Origin: Paracoccus aurantiacus
Lineage (GTDB): Bacteria; Pseudomonadota; Alphaproteobacteria; Rhodobacterales; Rhodobacteraceae
Assembly (NCBI RefSeq): GCF_007993065.1
Contig: NZ_VOPL01000001.1
Coordinates: 992,001 to 1,056,000 of the forward strand
DNA: 64,000 bases
Reading direction: 5' to 3'
The position numbers were made by a program, and so were the translations under genes. Shown here piece after piece: positions 27,285-35,851 of this stretch. The notes below the pieces were generated by a model. It saw only the letters and a list, made by a program, of their open reading frames with translations, made no database searches and was not told where the DNA came from. Position 1 is the first letter of the stretch; every line of letters begins with the position of its first letter.

Positions 27285-27758
27285 ATGGTGGCGGCTGGCG
27301 GTCAAAAGCGGCGCGGACTTGTCCTGCCCCGGCGAAACCGGCGATATCGTTTCTCGATGACATCGCTGGCTGACGTCATGTTTCAGCTTCTGATTTTCTT
27401 CATGCTGTCCGCGAATATCGCGCCCTATTCGATGATCGACGTCCGCACCGGCGCCGTCAGCGGCGGCAGCAACACGCCCGCCGGCACCCCCGAAACAGAG
27501 GCCGGGCCGGGCCAGATCACCGATATCCGCACCACAGCCGTCTGGACCCTTGACGCCGACGGTGCGATCCGCGCCAGCGGCCAGCTTTTTTCACCGGACC
27601 GTCTGGATGCACTGGCGGCAGCGCTTCTGGCGCAGGGCACTGACGATGTGCTGGTCGTCCTGCGCCGCGATGTGTCGGTTCAGCGCCTCGTTACGGTGCT
27701 GCAAACGCTGGCTGCGCATGGCATCACCTCCGTCCAGATCGCGAATGGGGGGCTTTAA
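27285..27758 (+). CDS. ExbD/TolR-type protein (with channel aspartate)
   Basis: A 157-residue single-span protein. The basic N-terminus (RRGLVLPRRNRRYRF) is followed by MTSLADVMFQLLIFFML, where D30 occupies the position of the essential aspartate of ExbD (D25 in E. coli). The periplasmic part has the ExbD-like end LVTVLQTLAAHGITSVQIA. It is unusual in having a Gly/Thr-rich insert (GGSNTPAGTPETEAG) after the membrane segment. It lies 3 bp after the ExbB-like gene and 3 bp before a second ExbD-like gene, so a hetero-dimer is plausible. Confidence 0.85.
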   Translation: MVAAGGQKRRGLVLPRRNRRYRFSMTSLADVMFQLLIFFMLSANIAPYSMIDVRTGAVSGGSNTPAGTPETEAGPGQITDIRTTAVWTLDADGAIRASGQLFSPDRLDALAAALLAQGTDDVLVVLRRDVSVQRLVTVLQTLAAHGITSVQIANGGL

Positions 27759-27761
27759 GGC

Positions 27762-28163
27762 ATGGCGCTGAACCTGCCGGCTCGTCGCACCGAACGCGCG
27801 CATATCGACACGTCTCTGTCGATTGTGAACATCGTTCTGCTGCTGCTGTTCTTCTTCATCATCGTGGGTCAGGCAGCACGCCCGCAGCCGGGCATCGACC
27901 TGTCACAAACGACCGACCTGCCGCTTGAACAGCTTCCTTCGCCGATCCTTCTGGTGGATGCCGATGGCGAGTGGCTTCTGGACGGCCAGCCTATTTCGCC
28001 AGAGTTGCTGCCGGCCGCGATGACCGGAGGGGCTGGACAGGTGCTGCATCTGATGATCGACCGCGACGCGCCGGCGAGTCTGCTGGTCGATGCGCTGAAC
28101 GATCCTGTCCTAGCCGATTACGATCTTCGGCTGGTGACGCTGAATGAACGGGTCACGCCATGA
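27762..28163 (+). CDS. Second ExbD/TolR-type protein lacking the membrane aspartate
   Basis: A 133-residue single-span protein with N-terminal HIDTSLSIVNIVLLLLFFFII and an ExbD-like periplasmic domain (SPILLVDADGEWLLDGQPIS, then VDALNDPVLADYDLRLV). The membrane helix contains no acidic residue. N23 or I21, depending on alignment, sits where ExbD has its proton-carrying Asp, and the only nearby Asp (D16) is just before the helix. In E. coli, changing D25 of ExbD to Asn abolishes activity, so this subunit is probably not proton-conducting by itself. It overlaps the TonB-like gene by ATGA. Confidence 0.8.
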   Translation: MALNLPARRTERAHIDTSLSIVNIVLLLLFFFIIVGQAARPQPGIDLSQTTDLPLEQLPSPILLVDADGEWLLDGQPISPELLPAAMTGGAGQVLHLMIDRDAPASLLVDALNDPVLADYDLRLVTLNERVTP

Positions 28164-29224
28164 TCGGCGCACAAAGCGATGGCTGGAAATGGGCGCAGGC
28201 CTCTGGTTTTTCGCTCGCGCTGCATATTGCGGCCGCCGGATATGTGTTGTTTCAGCCAAGCCTTCATTTCCTTCTGCCCGACCCGGCAGAAGCGCCGCCC
28301 GCAATCGAGGTCACGACGCTGACAACGCCCGACCTTCCGGACCTGCCCCAAGTCCCGACCGAAACGCTGACGAACGCTGCCGATGCCGCAAGCCTCGTCA
28401 CCGATCCCCCTGATCCGGACGTTTCGCCCGAAACATCCGTGACGACGCCCGCATCTGACGTCATAGCCAGCACCCCGGACGAGCTGCTTTCAGGTTCGCA
28501 ACCGCCGTCGGAAACCATTTCGGATCCGCAGGCAGATGGGGCTGTGGCGGCACCGGATGATCCCGAAACGCTGCCGATCCAGTCGCCGGATACCGAGGCC
28601 CCGGCCCCGGACCCCCGCCTGCTTCAGCTTGTCGAGCGCATCAGGCAGCAGCTTTCCGATCCCTGTCTGCTGGCACTTCCAGTCATGCAGGGCGACGGTC
28701 AGCTTTCGCTGAACCTTTTGTCGGATGACGACCGCAATATCTCGGCGCTGATGCAGCGGCTTACCTCGGGGATCGAGGGCGAGATCGCACAGCAGACGTT
28801 ACTTCTCGACAGTCGCCAATGTCCGGCGGTGGCGTTCGTGCGCCGCGATCAGCGCTATCCGGTCTTTGCGCTCGGGTTGCAGGTCGATGCGGAAAGTGTT
28901 GTCACAGGCGGGTCGGTTCGCGGGCGGATCACCAACGGCATGGGCTATGTCCATACGCTTCTGCTGGTCGATGAAAACGGCGTCGTCCAAGATCTGCGCC
29001 GTTTTCTTCTAAGCTCGTCCAGAATTACACGCTTTGACGTCCCGGTCGCACGCATCAACGCGCCGCGCGATACGCGCCAGCTTCTGATCGCGATTGCGAC
29101 GCCGGGCCGTGTGCGCACGGTGGCAGAGCGGGCCGGCGATGCCGCCGGTCCTTTCTTCGATGCGCTTTATACCGAAATCGGGCAGAGCGCGCTTATCGGC
29201 ATCACCAGCATTGATGTGCGATAG
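28160..29224 (+). CDS. TonB/TolA-like anchor fused to a PpkA-type periplasmic domain
   Basis: A 354-residue protein. The membrane anchor (about 9-32) contains FSLALHIAAAG, with S18 and H22 in the Ser-x3-His arrangement that TonB and TolA use to couple to ExbB/ExbD or TolQ/TolR. Residues about 38-155 are a Pro/Asp/Thr-rich spacer like the TonB neck. The C-terminal domain (about 160-354) is not TonB_C. It contains C169 and C221 (DPC, RQCPAVAFV) and GVVQDL, with cysteine spacing and an ungapped stretch matching the outer domain of PpkA in this window. It is the last gene of the Exb-like operon, converging with the minus-strand T6SS arm 4 bp later. Probable role: transmitting proton-driven force or a periplasmic signal to PpkA or its ligand (inference). 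Confidence 0.7.
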   Translation: MIGAQSDGWKWAQASGFSLALHIAAAGYVLFQPSLHFLLPDPAEAPPAIEVTTLTTPDLPDLPQVPTETLTNAADAASLVTDPPDPDVSPETSVTTPASDVIASTPDELLSGSQPPSETISDPQADGAVAAPDDPETLPIQSPDTEAPAPDPRLLQLVERIRQQLSDPCLLALPVMQGDGQLSLNLLSDDDRNISALMQRLTSGIEGEIAQQTLLLDSRQCPAVAFVRRDQRYPVFALGLQVDAESVVTGGSVRGRITNGMGYVHTLLLVDENGVVQDLRRFLLSSSRITRFDVPVARINAPRDTRQLLIAIATPGRVRTVAERAGDAAGPFFDALYTEIGQSALIGITSIDVR

Positions 29225-29228
29225 GCGC

Positions 29229-29606
29229 TCAGGCCGTCTTCAGCGCTGCCTTTACTGCGTCGGCACTGGAAAGCCGTGTCAGCACGCGCACGATCTCGCC
29301 CGGGCGCAGCAGGGATGCCCCGTTGGGCGCGCGCAGGCGCGGGGCGGATTGAAGATGTTCCCACCAGTCCTGATCCGGGACCGAGGGACGAGAGAATTCT
29401 GCACTGACGCGGCGCGAAAGCTGGCTTATGGCGGCATCGCGGCGGATGATCTCGGGCCGTTTACGGGCAGCCAGAAGAACGGCCTCGGGGCTGTCATCGG
29501 GCCCGAACAGGGCGATGACGGACAATTCGTCGCCCAAAAACCCGATTGCACCCAACCGTGCCGATTCTGCGCCCTCTACAAGAACCCAATCAATCTGATC
29601 CGTCAT
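29229..29606 (-). CDS. Unknown 125-residue protein encoded after tssH
   Basis: A small soluble protein, MTDQIDWVLVEGAESARLGA at the start, with no signal peptide, no Cys and no family that I recognise. Visible features are the segment IALFGPDDSPEAVLLAARKRPEII, a DWWEHL motif, and LRPGEIVRVLTRLS near the end. It starts 3 bp after the tssH stop, so it is the last gene of the minus-strand T6SS operon and is probably translationally coupled to ClpV. It could be a ClpV adaptor or an accessory regulator, but nothing in the sequence decides this. Confidence 0.6.
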   Translation of the reverse strand: MTDQIDWVLVEGAESARLGAIGFLGDELSVIALFGPDDSPEAVLLAARKRPEIIRRDAAISQLSRRVSAEFSRPSVPDQDWWEHLQSAPRLRAPNGASLLRPGEIVRVLTRLSSADAVKAALKTA

Positions 29607-29609
29607 TTC

Positions 29610-32249
29610 TTAACCTTCCTCTGCAAACTCGTAATCGAAACCGCCATCCGCGACCCGAATGACAACGTCAGACATTTCCTCTGCGCCAACCATACGCGCC
29701 AGAACCTGCCGTGACAAATCCGGCAGGATCGAGTTGGTGATGATATTGTCGATCATCCGCCCGCCGCTGTCGGGATCGCGGCACTGGCTGACGATATGGT
29801 CGATCACCGCGTCGTCCCAGATCAGCCGGGTGCCGTGCGAATCGCGCATCCGCCGCGCGACCGCGCCAAGCTTCAGCCTCGTGATCCCTCCCAGAACCTC
29901 TGCCGACAGCGGCACATAGGGGATTGTGACGATCCGGCCCAGAAGCGCGGGCGGGAAGGTGCCCAGCAGTTCTTCCTTCAGCGAGGCCTCCATGGTTTCG
30001 GGATCGGTGATCTCACCATCGGGGGCAAGCGCCATGATGGTGCCAGTGCCGACGTTGGAGGTCATCAGGATCAGCGTATTGCGAAAATTGATCGGCCGGC
30101 CATTGCCGTCTTCCATCCGGCCCTTGTCAAACACCTGGAAGAACAGCTCATGCACGTCCGGGTGGGCCTTTTCCATCTCGTCAAGCAGCACCACAGAATA
30201 AGGCTTGCGGCGCACGGCTTCGGTCAGGCGCCCTCCCTCGCCATAGCCGACATAACCGGGGGGTGCGCCTTTCAGCAGGCTGACCGAATGAGCTTCCTGA
30301 AACTCGGACATGTTGATGGTGATGACGTTCTGTTCGCCGCCGTACAGAGATTCCGCCAGCGCCAGCGCGGTTTCGGTTTTACCGACGCCCGAGGGGCCGC
30401 ACAGCATGAATACGCCGATGGGCTTTTCGGGGTTGGACAGGCCGGCGCGCGCGGTTTCCACACGGCGGGCAATCATCTGCAAACCCTGATCCTGCCCGAT
30501 CACGCGTTCCTTCAGGTGATCGGCCAGACCCAACACCGCCTGCAATTCATCGGCGACCATGCGGCCCGCCGGAATGCCGGTCCAGTCGCTGATGACCGAT
30601 GCCACCGCCTGATCGTCCACATGCGGCCAGATCATACGCTCGTCAGGATGGATTGCGCCCAACTCGCCCATCTTCGCAGTCAGATCAGCGCGGGCAGCGG
30701 CTTCGTCAAAATCCTCGCCCTCTGCCTCTGCGATGGAACGGCGCAGGTCCAGAATGCCCTCGACCAGCCCCTTTTCGCTTTCGTAAGCGGCCTCGACACC
30801 GGTCAGATCGGCCTTCAGCTTGTCGCGCTTTTCCTGCGCCTCGATCAGACGCGCCTCATCCGTGGCACCCAGTTCACGCTCGGCTTCCTTTGCGGCGATT
30901 TCGGTATCGAGCGCCGCAATGTCCGCTCGCAGGTCGGCCAGACGCGCGGGCACCGCCGATTGGCTGACGGCGACACGCGCGCAGGCCGTATCCAGCAGCG
31001 ACACCGCCTTGTCAGGCAATTGCCGCGCAGGCAGATAGCGCGCCGACAGTTTCACCGCCGCCTCGACCGCCTCATCCGAGATACGCACCTTGTGATGCGC
31101 CTCCATCGGGCCAAGCAGTCCGCGCATCATGTAGCAGGCGGTTTCGATCGAGGGTTCATCGACCGTGACCGGCTGGAAACGCCGGGTCAGGGCCGGGTCT
31201 TTTTCGAAATAGTTGCGATATTCGGCCCATGTCGTCGCACCGATGGTGCGAAGCGTGCCGCGCGCCAGTGCAGGCTTCAGCAGGTTCGCGGCATCGCCGG
31301 TGCCAGCCGCCCCGCCCGCGCCGATCAGCGTGTGTGCTTCATCAATGAAAAGAATGATCGGGGTCGCACTTGCCTGCACCTCGTCAATCACAGAGCGCAA
31401 CCGCTGTTCGAATTCGCCCTTCATGCTGGCCCCGGCCTGCATGGCACCGATATCCAGCATGTGCAGCCGCATCCCCTGCAGCGTCGGCGGCACCTCGTTC
31501 GCGGCCAGTTTCTGCGCGAAGCCTTCGACGACGGCGGTCTTGCCCACGCCTGCCTCGCCGGTCAGGATCGGGTTGTTCTGGCGGCGGCGCATCAGCACAT
31601 CGACGATCTGGCGGATTTCGTCATCGCGCCCGACAACCGGGTCCATCTTACCTTCCGCCGCCTGCGCCGTCATATCGACCGAGAATCGGCCAAGCGCGGT
31701 TGTTGCCCCGCCCGCCTCGCGCCCCGATCCGGGCGCGACAAGGCCCGATCCATCCATCGGGCGCATGTCTTCTTCTTCGGAATCCGCCCACAGCGTCCGC
31801 GCCTCTTTCCCGATCTGATCGGCAAAGATTTCCTCGAACACATCGGAATAGCTCTCGATCTCGCGCCGCAGGGCCGCATCATTCAGCAGTGCGACCAGCA
31901 GATGGCCCGTGCGGATCTGGGTTTCACCAAAAAACAGCGTCGCGTAGGTCCAGGCGTGGTTCAGCGCGTCCGACAGCCGTTCGGAAATGCCGGGCGTTTC
32001 GGTCACGTTCTTCTGCAGCCGGTCCATCGCCTGACCCAGATCCTTCAGCACCCGGCCCCGGTCCAGCTTCAGTTCGCGCAGCGTAACCGAGATATCGCAA
32101 TTCTGGTTCGAGATCGCATGAAACAGCCAATGGCTGAGTTCGACATTGCGGTTCCCGTCCCCGCGCGCCTGACGCATCGCCTGCAGGAAGGCGTCATAGC
32201 CCACGCGGTTCATCTTGCCGGCAAATTTTTCAATCGTAATAGCAGTCAT
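29610..32249 (-). CDS. tssH: T6SS sheath-recycling ATPase TssH (ClpV)
   Basis: An 879-residue AAA+ protein with an N-terminal Clp-N domain and two ATPase modules: first Walker A GEAGVGKT at about 229-236 with LFIDEAHTLIGAGG, second Walker A GPSGVGKT at about 616-623 with VVLLDEMEKAHPD. Between them is the coiled ClpB-type middle segment. The overall order matches ClpV1, which disassembles contracted TssBC sheaths by pulling the TssC N-terminus. Its ATG overlaps the tssG stop. It sits at the end of the baseplate genes, as in many T6SS loci; the T6SS context separates it from housekeeping ClpB. Confidence 0.95.
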   Translation of the reverse strand: MTAITIEKFAGKMNRVGYDAFLQAMRQARGDGNRNVELSHWLFHAISNQNCDISVTLRELKLDRGRVLKDLGQAMDRLQKNVTETPGISERLSDALNHAWTYATLFFGETQIRTGHLLVALLNDAALRREIESYSDVFEEIFADQIGKEARTLWADSEEEDMRPMDGSGLVAPGSGREAGGATTALGRFSVDMTAQAAEGKMDPVVGRDDEIRQIVDVLMRRRQNNPILTGEAGVGKTAVVEGFAQKLAANEVPPTLQGMRLHMLDIGAMQAGASMKGEFEQRLRSVIDEVQASATPIILFIDEAHTLIGAGGAAGTGDAANLLKPALARGTLRTIGATTWAEYRNYFEKDPALTRRFQPVTVDEPSIETACYMMRGLLGPMEAHHKVRISDEAVEAAVKLSARYLPARQLPDKAVSLLDTACARVAVSQSAVPARLADLRADIAALDTEIAAKEAERELGATDEARLIEAQEKRDKLKADLTGVEAAYESEKGLVEGILDLRRSIAEAEGEDFDEAAARADLTAKMGELGAIHPDERMIWPHVDDQAVASVISDWTGIPAGRMVADELQAVLGLADHLKERVIGQDQGLQMIARRVETARAGLSNPEKPIGVFMLCGPSGVGKTETALALAESLYGGEQNVITINMSEFQEAHSVSLLKGAPPGYVGYGEGGRLTEAVRRKPYSVVLLDEMEKAHPDVHELFFQVFDKGRMEDGNGRPINFRNTLILMTSNVGTGTIMALAPDGEITDPETMEASLKEELLGTFPPALLGRIVTIPYVPLSAEVLGGITRLKLGAVARRMRDSHGTRLIWDDAVIDHIVSQCRDPDSGGRMIDNIITNSILPDLSRQVLARMVGAEEMSDVVIRVADGGFDYEFAEEG

Positions 32250-33244
32250 GCGGTTCCCTTTGGTCGTGCGGATTCGGGGTCGATCTGAAAGCGGGCGACT
32301 TCGACCGGGCTGTCATCGTCACCGCGCGGCGGGCTGAGCGCTGCCAGCCAACCGATCGCGACGGTTTTCCCCAGCGTCGCCGCAGGTATTTTCGATGGGG
32401 GCAGTCGCAATGCCAGCTCAACCTCGTAGCTGCGGCCCAGATACCAGAACACAAGGTTCGTCAGCATCCGATGTTCCTCACCACCGGGCAGAAAACGGCT
32501 GTAGCGCTCCGCATCCGGCAAATCGAGATGCAGGCAGATCTTTTCGCTGACAGAGCGTACGCGGCTTCCCAGATAGGTGTTCTGGCCCAAACTGCCGCTC
32601 GACCCGAGCCCGCTGAGTTCGTCAGGCTCGAATTCCAGCCAGGAGGGGACATGCTCCTCGATCTCGGTCGCGAGGCCGAAATAATATTCCAGCATCTGGC
32701 GCAACCTGACTGCACTTCGCACCCGTCCCCCAAAGGTCGAAACCATCGGCAGGCGGGCAATATCGGGGAAGTCGTCGTGATGAACGAATGCCGGGCTGCC
32801 CGTCCCCGAAACGGCCGCGATATAACGCCCGAAGCGGTCCTCGTCAGGACGGTCATGCTGGCTGATGGCGTGGCTGTCAGACCACGCCCGGAAAAAAAGC
32901 TGCAGGAAGCGTGCCGAAAACAGATCGGCGAAGCGCACAAATCCGTCCTGTCCGTCGTGCTGCCAGCGCTGCACCTCCTCGGTGCTGTTCAGCGGCAACG
33001 CGCCGAAAGGGCCGAACATCCCCAGAAACTGAGGGCGCAGGCGGATGCGCCCGAGGCTGTCATGGGACTGATCTGACTGATCCCCTTCATGCAGGAATTC
33101 GGTCAGCGCGAATTCAAGCCGGGGGTCCTGACCAAGATCGACAATTTCCTCGGCCAGATGGCCGGAACGGCCGATCCGGGGCCGGTGCGGGCTTTCCCGC
33201 TCCAACCGGCGAAGAAGGGCCAGAAAACCGCCCTGCCCGCTCAT
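32246..33244 (-). CDS. tssG: T6SS baseplate protein TssG
   Basis: A 332-residue protein. RIRLRPQFLGMFGPFGALPL matches the TssG core 'x-FLGLxGxxGPLP', and it has the family C-terminal half with LGQNTYLGSRV and LPDAERYSRFLPGG. TssG forms the baseplate wedge with TssF and TssE. It overlaps tssF (upstream) and tssH (downstream) by ATGA junctions, so the stretch from tssE to tssH is one translationally coupled unit. Confidence 0.93.
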   Translation of the reverse strand: MSGQGGFLALLRRLERESPHRPRIGRSGHLAEEIVDLGQDPRLEFALTEFLHEGDQSDQSHDSLGRIRLRPQFLGMFGPFGALPLNSTEEVQRWQHDGQDGFVRFADLFSARFLQLFFRAWSDSHAISQHDRPDEDRFGRYIAAVSGTGSPAFVHHDDFPDIARLPMVSTFGGRVRSAVRLRQMLEYYFGLATEIEEHVPSWLEFEPDELSGLGSSGSLGQNTYLGSRVRSVSEKICLHLDLPDAERYSRFLPGGEEHRMLTNLVFWYLGRSYEVELALRLPPSKIPAATLGKTVAIGWLAALSPPRGDDDSPVEVARFQIDPESARPKGTA

Positions 33245-35151
33245 ATCAACGGGCCGCGCCCGGTGCGCGGCGGCCAGCGTCGCAGGACACCGCGCTGCTT
33301 GCTGATCGTCACCGTCTGCGAAAAGCTGTTGATGCTTACATATTCCGCAAGGAACCGATCAAGCACCGCCGCCAGCGGAACGATACCCGCGCCTTCGAAG
33401 GCGCTTTCATCAAATGTGATGCTGACTTCCAGACCGCGTGCCGGAAAGAAGCCCTCCGGTCGGCGGATCGAGCGCGTGACCGGCCGGGTTTTCAGTTCAG
33501 TGATACCGGCTATCTGCGCCTGGCTGATATTGTCGGAAAGATCCGCGAAAAGCGACAGTATCTCGCGCAGGCTCGCGGCACCATCGCGGCCGAAGCGGTC
33601 GTCCAGTCCGAAATGGTTCAGCGACAGGTAGGAAATCAGTCGCCAATAGACATCGCCCTGCTGCGTGCGATGCGGACCCTGCGCCTCGGTCTCGGTCATC
33701 GCCTCGCGGGGCGGCGTCGGGCCGTTCACACAGCGCAGCCGAAGCTTCTGGTCATCATCCATGTGCAGGTCGTCGCTGCGCGCCAATGGCAGCGACATCG
33801 GCAGATGCCGGTTGGAACACAATGTCCGCACATGCAGACGCTGCGCGCGCTTCGCCGTCTCGCTGACAGGTGGTTCGTAAAGCGAGATGAAAGTCTCGGT
33901 GCCGCGATAATCGGTGCGAAGTCCGTTGCGCCGTTCGGTCGTGGTCAGCCGGCGAGGTTTGCGGCGGGCGGTATAGTAATAGACCGAGCGCGCCGACTGC
34001 GCATTCGGGGGCAGAGCGTAAAGCGGATGCACCTCGACCCGGTCCTGCGACGTGCCCGAGCTTGCATGCACATCGAGAATGCGATGAACCTCGATCTGCG
34101 TCAGACGTGCGCTATCCGGGGTGACAACATATTCGTGCCGCTGATCGCCCAGGCGGATCTGGTTGGAGCGTTCTTCGAACAGATTGACCGCCGGCGCACA
34201 GTTCAGCCGCACATCCTGCGGACGAAGCTGACGCGCAATATCGGCGTCGCTGCGGTCAAATTCGATCACCAGTTGCGCCTCGGCACTTTTTATCTGGCTG
34301 AGCACGGTGTTCAGCCCGACAAGACGAAACCCCATGAACTTGCGCGGAAATGCGAAAAAATCCCGCAAAATGGCAAAGCCTTCGAACATGCGACTGTCGC
34401 GGTCGAACAGCAATTCGTCCTGCTCGAAGCCGATCTGGTCGATCTGGTCCGGACGCAGACGGATAAAAACCGGATCGCCGTTGGGCGCAAGATAACGCAA
34501 GGACGCTCTCGTCACGCCGCAGTGGATCTGTTCGTAAAGCGCCGAGGCAAGCGCCATATCTGCGGTCAGATGGAAACCGATACGTCCGCAATCCAGGGTC
34601 GAAAGTGGCTTGCCGGTGATGTGTTGAAGGTCAATCTGCAACGCCGCGCGGGTGTTCTGATCGGGGTCCTGCCCAAGACCGCCGATTGGCCCGGTCCTGT
34701 CGTGATAGGTCAGCCCGGATATATCCAGCGGCACGACCTCCAGCGGTGCGGCAAGCGAGAAGCGGCAGACAATGCGCTTGTCGGCATCGCGAAACGGCGC
34801 CTCCATCGTTGCGCCGCGGCGGTAACGCGCAACGCCCAGATCAGGTGGCGGGCTTTCGGGATGCTGCGCCTGAACAAGCATGCAGCTTGGCACCGGCGCC
34901 AGCGCATCGGGAAATATCTGTTCAAGCAATTCGGTCGTGAAGCCGCGGAACTCCTCGTCGAGCTTCAACTGGACGCGCGCCGCCATGAACGCGGTGCCTT
35001 CCAGCAAGCCCGCGACGGTCGGATCGATATTGTCGCGCAGCAAGCCGCCAAGACGGTCAGCTAGGCCCGGATATTCGTCCGCGAACTCTGCCGTCCGCTC
35101 ATAAAGGATATCGAGTTCGCGCTCGTAGGCGTCGCGGAATGACTTCTTCAT
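33241..35151 (-). CDS. tssF: T6SS baseplate protein TssF
   Basis: A 636-residue protein that begins MKKSFRDAYERELDILYERTAEF, close to the TssF N-terminal pattern of a helix ending 'FAxxxPxxAxRL' (here FADEYPGLADRLG). It contains EGTAFMAARVQLKLDEEF and a C-terminal GLEVSITFDE, also typical. It is the largest wedge subunit of the baseplate, homologous to the phage gp6 group. It overlaps tssE and tssG, and its length is normal for the family. Confidence 0.94.
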   Translation of the reverse strand: MKKSFRDAYERELDILYERTAEFADEYPGLADRLGGLLRDNIDPTVAGLLEGTAFMAARVQLKLDEEFRGFTTELLEQIFPDALAPVPSCMLVQAQHPESPPPDLGVARYRRGATMEAPFRDADKRIVCRFSLAAPLEVVPLDISGLTYHDRTGPIGGLGQDPDQNTRAALQIDLQHITGKPLSTLDCGRIGFHLTADMALASALYEQIHCGVTRASLRYLAPNGDPVFIRLRPDQIDQIGFEQDELLFDRDSRMFEGFAILRDFFAFPRKFMGFRLVGLNTVLSQIKSAEAQLVIEFDRSDADIARQLRPQDVRLNCAPAVNLFEERSNQIRLGDQRHEYVVTPDSARLTQIEVHRILDVHASSGTSQDRVEVHPLYALPPNAQSARSVYYYTARRKPRRLTTTERRNGLRTDYRGTETFISLYEPPVSETAKRAQRLHVRTLCSNRHLPMSLPLARSDDLHMDDDQKLRLRCVNGPTPPREAMTETEAQGPHRTQQGDVYWRLISYLSLNHFGLDDRFGRDGAASLREILSLFADLSDNISQAQIAGITELKTRPVTRSIRRPEGFFPARGLEVSITFDESAFEGAGIVPLAAVLDRFLAEYVSINSFSQTVTISKQRGVLRRWPPRTGRGPLI

Positions 35152-35729
35152 GAATCGCCCTGCATGCGTTTCAGTGCAATCTTGCCGATGGCAGGATCGA
35201 CTTCTGCATAGAATTGCAACGGAATATCGGACGGGTTCGAAATCATTTCGGCCGAAATCTCGAACTGCAGGCGCTGATCTATCCCAGGACCGGATTCGTC
35301 AATCCGTATTTCGATCGTCGAGGGGCGAAGGCGTGGTTCATTCGCGATCAGTGTCTCGCGGATGGCATTGGCGAGATCCTGCGGGGTGCGGTGGTTGCGC
35401 CAAAGGCTGTCCATGTCCTGAAAGCCGAAATTCACCACCGATCTAGCAACGCGGGGCGTTTCGTCCATGCCGACGACGACGTCCAGCCGGATCGTGTTCA
35501 TCAGGCTCGCGACATCCAGCGCGATATTATGGCGCAAGGCAGCCTCGTCTGTCCCGTCGCGGCGCTTCTGGCTGCGCAGTGTCAGATCCCGCTCTCCGTC
35601 CTGATAATGGTGATCGGGATCACGGCTGTCACGACGCGCGGCCGAGGCGCGGAATACATGCATCAACGACATTTCGCGCAAACCGCTGCGCGTCGGATCG
35701 TCATTGGAAATCTTGCGGTAGCGCTGCAC
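35148..35729 (-). CDS. tssE: T6SS baseplate protein TssE (gp25-like)
   Basis: A 193-residue protein with a gp25-like domain: RSVVNFGFQDMDSLWRNHRTPQDLANAIRETLIANEPRLRP matches the conserved 'NYGLPD...IxxxIxxFEPRL' region (EPRL present). TssE is the wedge subunit that seeds sheath polymerisation. I accept the GTG start at 35729 because GGAGG lies 4-5 bp upstream; an internal ATG at 35672 (MSLMHVF) is the alternative. The N-terminal 80 residues are longer and more charged than in many TssE proteins. It is separated from hcp by 122 bp with no gene, containing a short hairpin just after the hcp stop. Confidence 0.88.
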   Translation of the reverse strand: MQRYRKISNDDPTRSGLREMSLMHVFRASAARRDSRDPDHHYQDGERDLTLRSQKRRDGTDEAALRHNIALDVASLMNTIRLDVVVGMDETPRVARSVVNFGFQDMDSLWRNHRTPQDLANAIRETLIANEPRLRPSTIEIRIDESGPGIDQRLQFEISAEMISNPSDIPLQFYAEVDPAIGKIALKRMQGDS

Positions 35730-35851
35730 TGGTCCTCCGCCGATATCCTCAAATCAACTCACCACAAAATCGGGCACGATTCTCCCGGCGGACATGAAAC
35801 AGGGCCGGCACGGAATGCGCCAGCCCCGTCCCTTCCGAAAAGGCGAAACGC

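Noticed and set aside
26643..28163. Housekeeping Tol-Pal (tolQ-tolR) genes
   Set aside because: No tolA with its long helical domain, tolB, pal or ybgF nearby; two ExbD-like genes and a TonB-like protein with a PpkA-type domain point to a separate module.
29796..32288. Plus-strand open frame of 830 codons opposite tssH
   Set aside because: Antisense shadow of clpV; the product lacks recognisable domains and the minus-strand AAA+ gene is unambiguous. The same applies to 32911-35064 opposite tssF.
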